Source: Scleromitrula shiraiana
Taxonomy: Eukaryota; Ascomycota; Leotiomycetes; Helotiales; Sclerotiniaceae
NCBI GenBank assembly: GCA_028455995.1
Contig: JABELC010000003.1
Span: 434,001-498,000 of the forward strand
Length of the DNA stretch: 64,000 nt
Direction: 5' to 3'
The first letter of the stretch is position 1. Every line of letters begins with the position of its first letter. A program made the position numbers and the translations under genes. Positions 58,330-64,000 of the stretch are shown one piece after another. Under the pieces are notes generated by a model. The model had not been told where the DNA came from. It made no database searches and was given only the letters and a program-made list of their open reading frames with translations.

Positions 58330-59760
58330 TGATAGTGTGTGAGCGACGAAGGATTTAGATAGCACAGTGGTCTTGTAGTGGACCTTGGAGGGACGGTGAG
58401 CAACGATTCCGAACCCAGAAATCAGTGCAGCTTTCCTAAATTCTTTTCGTATAAATGTCCGAGAACTTCAATAGTGGCGACCTTGCTACATCGCTAGCTA
58501 CTTCGTGGAATTATGGTAGATAGAGTTTGATCAGATCAGAGCAGCTAAAGTTAAAGTTTAACAAATATCGTGTTGGGGGCCATTCTGATCAATATCCCCG
58601 ATAATGTCGGAACTATCCGTATATCAAAGGCATTACCAGAGATTTGGGGATATTTGCCCCACCGTGAAGGAATTATCGATGCATCTGTAAGAAGGAAACA
58701 GACTTCTGCAACCATTAGGACACCGACCAAAACTATGCTTATTGTAGCTAATCGGTGTGATCTAACATAAGCTGCATTGTATTGTTCTTTTCAGCCTTAC
58801 CATACAAGGTCCACTCTGTTATGCTTCGTAGTGTTAGAACCAATTCTGGATATTTCTGGCAAGCAAAAACCGAGAAAAGTACACTTTCGACTCATTTTTC
58901 TCACCTGTGAGCATACTACTAGGTAAGATGGGGGTTGTTGTATCCGTGTTGATATCCATTATTTTAATAAGTAGGTGATGCCCCCGTTGATAGTTTTTTC
59001 AACACCAGAGTTGAGCGGAGTGGCTGACAGGCAATATATATCCCCACAATGCTTACCAGTGGGATTGACCCAGTGTGCCTATGTAGCTGCGGAGCGGGCC
59101 TATAGGGTGGGAGGATAAATTGACTCCTGAAAGCAGCAATAAAACACACTGAAAAGGAGACGTGACGAGTGAAGGGTATCACTATCTCGGGCAACAGTCC
59201 TGGAGCGTTACGATGTAGAACTACGTTATTGCCTCATAATCCAGGGCACAAGGCCCAGCACACCAGACTCCAGCCCTCTAGGCTTCTTTTGACGACACCA
59301 CAGAATGAATGTACCTGCCACCAAGGGGTGTATTGATCTTCAAATTTATATTTTAACTGTCCAGTTAATAATCAAACATTTTGATGTTTTGATCTAATAA
59401 TCAATTTTTCATAAAACTCTGAAAGATGATTTTGGTACATGAATTAATACACCCCCTGTTGTACTATTTACAATATCGCAACCACCAACCCATTAACATG
59501 TAGTCGTTTACAGAGTGTATTTTTTTGGCCTCGGCGAATACCATCATGGTCTCGGAGGATATTGCTATGGAAATTGTACAGAGAAAATTGATAGTGGGCA
59601 TGTTCGGACGAAATTTGCAAAATGGGATCTCATGTAAGACGACATGGTCCGATTTTTGGGGAGTTCTTGAAGATGGAGCCTCAAAGAATACTTATATACC
59701 GAGTGTCGGCTGTTTAGGGGGAAGTAATTCATCCTCCAAAACTTCACCTGTTTGTACAAG
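58330..59760. other. Intergenic region, no supported gene
   Basis: Mostly AT-rich. A TATATA (about 59693) lies some 65 bp ahead of the GH71-like start codon. Nothing else is supported. Confidence 0.45.
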
Positions 59761-60260
59761 ATGAATCTCAAGCTGGGATTGACGTTGCTGGCATGGGTAT
59801 GTCATGCTCAAGCAAAAGCAGTATTTGCACACTTCATGGTATGTCAATGTCCACTTGTCAAGTCTCTCGGCATCGAATTCCTACTTACTTATACTAGGTG
59901 GGCAATACTGCTAGTTTTACTCAAGCAGATTGGGCAAGCAATATCGCACTCGCGCAAAGCGCACATATTGATTCATTTGCACTTAATATGGCTCAAGGAG
60001 ACAGCACTAATGATGCTCAAGTACATCTTGCATTTGCAGCTGCAGAAGCTAATGATTTCTCACTATTCTTCTCTTTCGATTATGCTAGAAATGGAGCTTG
60101 GCCTGAAGCCAGTGTTGGTACATTGCCTGCATATACTGGTGATGATTTAGGAGTTCCTGTCGCTGGTCTCGACACAGCGGTTTATGGGGATCTGTGCAGA
60201 TTTGTTTACCAGTGTGGATATAATCCTCCTCCGACTGATGTATGTATTAGTTCGGCGTAG
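59761..60260 (+). pseudogene. Internally deleted GH71 alpha-1,3-glucanase (mutanase)
   Basis: Exons 59761-59838 and 59898-60260, 59-bp phase-0 intron (GTATGT donor, TACTAG acceptor), 146 residues. Signal peptide MNLKLGLTLLAWVCHAQA is followed by the GH71 start AVFAHFMVGNTASFTQADW and HIDSFALNMAQGD. Next comes LFFSFDYARNGAWPEA, which matches the first 90 or so residues of the catalytic domain. After this the protein jumps to PVAGLDTAVYGDLC and YQCGYNPPPTDVC, resembling the cysteine-containing C-terminal tail of full-length GH71 enzymes. Typical enzymes exceed 400 residues, so about 250 or more are missing, including the catalytic aspartates. The deletion keeps the frame, so a stable small secreted protein could still be made, but glucanase activity is not expected. 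Confidence 0.7.
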
Positions 60261-61009
60261 GGAAATTCTACCTCTACTAACGGTGACGCGATAACTATAC
60301 TTTTGGGGTAGTTCATGTGAAATATATTTTCGATATATACATGTATTTAAAACAAAATAAGATGTAGAATCAAAAATTATACATTCAGCTTGATATTTTT
60401 AGTGCCTTCTAGGGTGCTTGATGCTGGGATATCCCTTGTGGCAATGATCATCATCCGCGTGGCTTGGTGTACCCCCACAGGAGTACTGTTCCGGACTGCT
60501 ACAACTACATATCTCTCAAACATCGCATATTTTAACCAAACCATCCAATATCCAATATTCTTATCTATTATATACAGTATATATCTTCAATATCAATCTA
60601 CATGACATCGACATCGGAAGTGACATTTATTCATTCCGAGCAAATTTCCCTATCTCTCTCTCTCAAACAAGATGTTCTCAGTTCCTTACTTGGAATTACA
60701 TAGTATCTCTCGTTTGGCGTCCGCCATATTGAACATCTAGATGAAACTCGTTCATCAAGGTTTTAGCCACGTAATGAAAAGAGGCGGGCTTTTGATAAGG
60801 CTTTTCGTTTTTGTGTTGATATAGTATGGAGTCGTACAAGTGCGATGAGATACGGGTTTTTGACTCTCTTTTCATTCCTTTCCCTCCCCCTCTTCTTTTC
60901 TTATATGTGCGCCGTCTTATCAGGACCATCTTTTCCCTTATTTCTTACATAAATTGTCTCTTGGGTAGAAATTTGATGTAGACCGATATATCGAAGACAA
61001 TTAAATACA
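60261..61009. other. Intergenic region, no supported gene
   Basis: Contains a TCTCTCTCTCTC run near 60650. No coding sequence is supported. Confidence 0.45.
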
Positions 61010-62163
61010 ATGCTGTTGGCATCTAAGTCATCGTCTTTCGATTCGTTCAGTATGGGTGGTAGAATGAGATTTTTGGTTATAATTGGAACTTTTCTAGGTT
61101 TAATGATCATTTATGGGTAAACTAATCCCAAAATCCAAGTCGTCTTGATCTTCATACCGCGTATTATAGATCTAACTTCATTCATGAATCAGATTTACCT
61201 ACCTTGTCAACAACAATGGCATCTCGGGATATCTAAAGACATACGAACCTCCAGAGCCAATAACGGTTACCGCGACTGCAACTGCGACGGTCACAGAATC
61301 AATCGTTTATACATCGATAACTACTCAACATGCCTCTCCAACCTCAACTCTCAACCCCAAAAAACTAGCATTCATGGTGGAAACCCGACCTCTTCCTCAT
61401 CTACCTCTCCAACTCTCTCACATGGCCAGCATCATACCCCCAGAATGGACCTTCAAATTCATGGGAAGCCCCGCCTCCCTCTCATACCTACAAACATCAC
61501 CCCATCTCCGAGATCTCATCACCACGCAGAAACTAACTCTCCTCCCGGTCCCATCCCAATGGAACGTCTCATCTCGCGAAACCATCTCCCAAATGTTTAC
61601 CGACCCCCTACTCTACAAATCTCTTCATCCAGCCGAACATCTCCTCGTCTTTCAACCAGACTCCATCTTCTGCACTAAATCACCAAAGACCCTTAATGAT
61701 TTCCTACAATATGATTGGATTGGAGCACCTTGGTCCGCAACCTCCACATATGGCGGGAATGGCGGATTATCACTACGTCGTGTATCGTCCATACTTCGAG
61801 TATTAGAAAGCGAAAGTCGTAGGAAATTCGATGGCGAGTTGGAAGATTTGTGGCTTAGTATTCGACTCAATAAGTTGGAGGGTAGCAGGATGGCTAATGC
61901 GAGCGTGAGTAAAGGGTTTAGTGTTGAGAGTGTTTGGGATGAGGAACCTTTGGGGTATCATATCGGGTGGTTGGGGGTACATCATGAACAGGTTAGTTTG
62001 TTTCCTCACCTCTTGCATCCTGTCATTTTGTTACAAGAAGATCTAATTGGAGCAGATTTGGGATAAGCCGGAATATGTAAACCATATCATGGATTATTGT
62101 CCTGAAGTGAAGATGCTTTTGGGTATGAAGTTAGACAATGATAAGCCACAGGGTGTTTCCTGA
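61010..62163 (+). CDS. DUF5672-type glycosyltransferase-like type II membrane protein
   Basis: Exons 61010-61116, 61193-61991 and 62056-62163 join in frame for 337 residues. One hydrophobic anchor lies at about residues 19-37 (MRFLVIIGTFLGLMIIYG). A Thr/Ala-rich stem (TVTATATATVTESI) leads to the luminal domain, starting KLAFMVETRPLPHLPLQL. The domain shows LLVFQPDSIFCTKSP, then YDWIGAPWS and YGGNGGLSLRR, the conserved core of the DUF5672 family, whose fold is glycosyltransferase-like. The QPDS motif probably stands where a DxD-type motif would be. GYHIGWLGVHHEQ and the last exon WDKPEYVNHIMDYCP complete it. A Golgi location is likely from topology; the substrate is unknown. Confidence 0.85.
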
Positions 62164-62306
62164 ACTGTTATGTTTCTTGATTGTTTATTCTGACAGTGAC
62201 TCGAGATTCAAACCTATTGCTTTCCTAACGACCTTTCCACTCACTGCCACCCAAAAATGAAGTAGTCAAAAGAAAAGAAAAGACACATAAATAAATCCAA
62301 AACATT

Positions 62307-64000
62307 TTACACACCGGCTCCACTCATCATAGCACCCAACCTCCCTCCTCCCCCACTCAATCTATTCCCCATCCCAACACCTCCACTCCCACCCCCATTG
62401 CCACTGATCCCCCCTCCACCCATACTCATACCCCTCCTCCCACCATCCTCATCCCCATCCCTTCTCACCCCCAAAAACTCAAACAACACCTCAATCATAT
62501 CCTCTCTTTCTCCACCCCTCTCCCTTCCCCCGAAGCTCCCATGTCCACTCCCATAATGCATAGGGCTCTGACTCCTACTCAACGATCTCCCCACCGGAAT
62601 CGCACTATGCGCGTGCATTAGAAGTCGATTCCTTCCTATTGCTGATGGGGGTTGTGAGGCTTGATTGTGGTTGTGATTATGATTGTTAGGGAGGGAGAGG
62701 GAGTATGAGTGTACGAGGTTGAATAGTTTGGTATCTGTTTGTAGGTTAGTAAGTTAATTCCTCTCCCAACAAAAGAAAGATGAGGAAGGTAAATGTTAAT
62801 GGAAGAATGGAGAAGAAAACAAACCACTCCAAGTCAGAAATTCCCCCATCAAAACAGGTATAGCGAATCCCCTGGGAAAAACACCCTGCCTCGTCATCTT
62901 GGGGTGGATCTCAGCATTTAGATGGCTAGGTGTAAGAAGACTATTTGCTAATTGGGCTGTTATATTTGTCCTATTCTAAAAATTAGCGAGGAAAAGTTAT
63001 AGGAGAGGAAGAGTGGAGAATAGAAAATACAAACCGTCTAATATCCTCCCCTCTAATGCGTCTCATCAACTCACTATCAGAATTCGAACCCGAGTCATGG
63101 TCTGATTCTGAATCTTCGGTTTCATCTTGCATGTGCATGTGCACATTATTTCCTCTTCCGTTTCCGTTGCAATGTGTATTTCGTGGGTTTCTTGCTCCTG
63201 ATCCTAGGCGATTATTTCCTCTGCTATTTCCATCTGCACTTTTTCCCTCCTTTCGTCGTCTATCTCGCTGTTTATCCCTGTCTTTTTCCCTATCCCTCTC
63301 ATCCCTCCCACTCTCGTTCTCATCCCCACCCCGACTCCTCTTCATGATAGTACTAACACTAACGGTCGAATTCCTTGGCAAAGTAATACTCAAGTACCTC
63401 GCCAAGACATCTCGAATCAACGATTGCAATTCTTTAGTTAGTTGATAATTATTATTGATGTGGTTATCATTGCTATTCGCATCGGAGTTCGAAGGAATAT
63501 TGCTGGGACTGGATGTATGGACGTGGGTGTGGGTGTGGGTGTGCGTATGAGGCGGTGTTGGGAGAGAGAGTGAGGAGTGAGGGGGATGGAGCGTATGTGT
63601 GTAGGGATTATGCGGGGGTACATGGGAATGGGAATGGGGGTGGGAGTGAGAGTGGTACATTGTGGGTGGTGATGAGGAAGGCGGAAGACGATGGGTGTGA
63701 GTGTGGAGAACTAGGGGAAGTGGGGGTGGTGAGGGGTCTGGAAAAGTAGGTGGGATATGAAGGTGAAGATTCGGAGGTGGAGTTGGCGGCGAGACGACAG
63801 GGATATGCACGTGGAGTTTTGGATTTGCTGGAGGAGGAGGAGGAGGAGGAGGTATTGGGTGAATATGGAGTTCGGGTGGTTGATTGAACTCTTCGGATTC
63901 TGGTTCTGAATCTTCTCGAAAGAATATATGTCGAGGTTGGTCGAGATCCTGGTAATCAAATTGTTGTGCTTCTGGATACGGAATCGGAATTCGTTCATTC
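62307..64000 (-). CDS. His/Pro-rich hypothetical protein, C-terminal part (runs off right edge)
   Basis: Exons from the window end to 63035, then 62970-62825 and 62734-62307, all in phase; the N terminus lies beyond 64000. The visible N-terminal half is rich in Pro, His and Thr, with an HTHTHTHTHVHTS run (63520-63550 region) and PPPPPPP. It then passes to a short ordered region (LTKELQSLIRDVLARYLS), an Arg/Asp-charged stretch (DRDKQRDRRRKEG) and a conserved-looking block across exons 2-3 (NITAQLANSLLTPSHLNAEI, RGFAIPVLMGEFLTWS). The C terminus is Gly-rich (GGGGISGNGGGSGG). Intron 2's first AG (TTTTTAG) would cause a stop, so the next one (GAATAG) is used. Function unknown; composition suggests a disordered regulatory protein. 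Confidence 0.7.

Noticed and set aside
59525..59764. 79-codon plus-strand ORF
   Set aside because: Covers the promoter and start codon of the GH71-like gene in another frame.

Overview
The window looks like nuclear DNA of a filamentous ascomycete. Most genes have one to four short introns (about 45-125 bp) with GTAAGT-type donors, CTAAC/CTGAC-like branch sites and TAG/CAG acceptors. Gene content fits this: fungal THI4 with a TPP riboswitch in its 5' leader, POL5, BUB1, an AAAP amino-acid permease, secreted But2-like and cupredoxin proteins, and a run of short fungal BTB proteins. A leotiomycete such as a Sclerotiniaceae relative is my best guess, from gene style only. All gene models below were built by reading splice sites and checking that the exons stay in frame.

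Left part (1-16.5 kb): the 5' end of a minus-strand proline-rich protein runs off the left edge. A repeat-rich intergenic stretch of about 4.8 kb follows, then an O-fucosyltransferase-like membrane protein and an uncharacterised basic protein. Next comes a zone of damaged or orphan genes: a degenerate repeat block, a small secreted cysteine-rich gene with an in-frame TAG, an orphan ORF, a stand-alone adenylation domain with no carrier or reductase domain, a possible decayed exon and a MITE-like inverted repeat.

Middle-left (16.5-31.3 kb): a two-exon 76-residue CxxC protein, then a local family of five BTB/POZ genes (17.5-27.7 kb) mixed with two secreted But2-like proteins. All five BTB proteins end in the same Cys-x2-His-x-His-x(5-7)-Cys signature, and one has lost its start codon. 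A 16-bp minisatellite and a complete pyroglutamyl peptidase I gene follow.

Middle (31.9-50 kb): a four-exon neutral amino-acid permease, an AT-rich stretch, then housekeeping genes POL5 and THI4. THI4 carries a clear TPP riboswitch inside what looks like a 5'UTR intron. Beyond it lie an epoxide hydrolase pseudogene, two orphan ORFs and an 898-residue AAA protein whose Walker B motif is degraded.

Right part (50-64 kb): BUB1 keeps both an N-terminal KEN box and a C-terminal kinase. It is followed by a small charged protein with a premature TGA, a secreted cupredoxin-like protein, a GH71 glucanase gene that lost its middle, a DUF5672-type membrane glycosyltransferase-like protein, and a His/Pro-rich protein that runs off the right edge. 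I see no rRNA, tRNA, CRISPR array or intact transposon.
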